A DNA stretch of 43,753 nt. It comes from Phoronis australis (lineage: Eukaryota; Phoronida; Phoronidae). Location: contig NMRA01001170.1 in assembly GCA_002633005.1 (NCBI GenBank), positions 1 to 43,753 of the forward strand. The letters are read 5' to 3'. Numbering within the stretch: the stretch's first letter is position 1; each line of letters opens with the position of its first letter. Position numbers and translations under genes: made by a program. Positions 43,253 through 43,753 of the stretch are shown here, piece after piece. The notes under the pieces were generated by a model, which saw only the letters and a program-made list of their open reading frames with translations, made no database searches and had not been told where the DNA came from.

Positions 43253-43413
43253 AATTGGCGGGAAACACTTGCCTCCTAAAACGTCACTTCCGGAGTAGCG
43301 GACGAGTAATTTATAAAATTTCGAAAAGCTGTAATTAAGTGGAAAATATGTCTAGGATAACCAACCAACCTTATTTTAGCTCAAAATGACATGGAAATAG
43401 GTTGCCTTTGCCT
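43253..43413 (-). repeat. Kolobok-like right terminal inverted repeat
   Basis: 161 bp, the inverted partner of 41175-41335. It lies upstream of the minus-strand ORF, so the two ends can each serve as the promoter side of one gene. Confidence 0.9.
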
Positions 43414-43417
43414 TTAA

Positions 43418-43753
43418 ATGTCAATTAAATTCAGACGCATCTAACAATGACACAACTGAACGGCAACAGACAATATAAGTAAGAATCATCTGCAGGAGCC
43501 ACAGACTTCAACAAATCAACCAAAGTCTTTTTTGAAAATGACTACACCCATCATCACAAGTGGTTTGAGCGTATGTTTAATAGTCCCTGGGTATAATACA
43601 TACATTACACAAATGATAAAACAATCGATTGGCTGCAACTCTTGCAATTGGAGCAATAAATGTTTTTTGATTCACATAAATTGCTCACTTGAAGGTCAAA
43701 TGAGCACCATGGCAAGAAGATGGCTCCATAATTTTTCGAGGTATCAGGCAGTT
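43418..43753. other. no recognisable feature
   Basis: Flank right of the Kolobok-like element. No gene or known repeat is visible up to the end of the window. Confidence 0.4.

Larger units (their letters stand above)
41171..43417 (+). mobile_element. Kolobok-like DNA transposon with TTAA duplications
   Basis: The element occupies 41175-43413 (2239 bp), flanked by TTAA at 41171-41174 and 43414-43417. Its ends are AGGCGAAGGCAACC and GGTTGCCTTTGCCT. The terminal inverted repeats are 161 bp with about a dozen mismatches by eye. It encodes a THAP plus Kolobok-type transposase on + (broken and cut short) and a small cysteine-containing ORF on -, converging in the middle. TTAA insertion, THAP domain and core motifs agree with the Kolobok superfamily. 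The transposase core after DVEL (about 42700) is missing, so this copy is non-autonomous, but its intact ends could still be mobilised in trans. Confidence 0.85.

Overview
This is a eukaryotic, almost certainly marine invertebrate, genomic window. It has AT-rich non-coding DNA, spliced exons with GT/AG borders, several classes of animal transposon, and one ambiguous base (N at 8535) typical of a draft assembly. I cannot fix the species. The repeat set (Tx1-like LINE, Kolobok-like THAP transposases, Helitron-type elements) and the WSC-domain exons would fit a lancelet, hemichordate, echinoderm, mollusc or cnidarian. No complete host gene is visible. Most of the recognisable content is transposon debris.

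Left part (1-12.6 kb): a short reverse-transcriptase relic on + (about 985-1165), a longer Jockey/CR1-type reverse-transcriptase relic on - (about 2480-3850), two head-to-tail copies of a Helitron/Helentron-like repeat (5688-8105), and a decayed Tx1-like LINE on - (about 8755-11720).

Middle (12.6-31 kb): an interspersed repeat with a second, inverted copy near 32.4 kb, a minus-strand Helentron-like copy (13881-14998), a small array of its 5' hairpin unit (15.69-15.86 kb), and two diverged paralogous non-coding segments (about 15.95 and 19.15 kb). Three phase-1 WSC-domain exons of one apparent + strand gene follow (21192-21518, 22744-23046, 27469-27798). The large intron between the last two holds a hammerhead-ribozyme-like motif (23681-23735) and inverted-repeat DNA transposon debris.

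Right part (31-43.7 kb): a broken, intron-containing THAP/Kolobok-type transposase gene (31346-35625), then a dense cluster of Helentron-like copies in both orientations (36198-40395), then the terminal exon of a BCS1-type AAA ATPase (40464-40716). Last comes an almost intact-ended Kolobok-like DNA transposon (41175-43413) with 161-bp terminal inverted repeats and TTAA target duplications. It carries a broken THAP transposase and, on the opposite strand, a small ORF resembling the cysteine-rich intracellular domain of P2X7 receptors.

The most interesting signals are the two-gene Kolobok element, the hammerhead-like motif with a paired stem III, and the Helentron-like family whose copies repeatedly carry perfect DR1 nuclear-receptor motifs (AGGTCA-A-AGGTCA). 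All family assignments were made by eye from motifs, without database searches.
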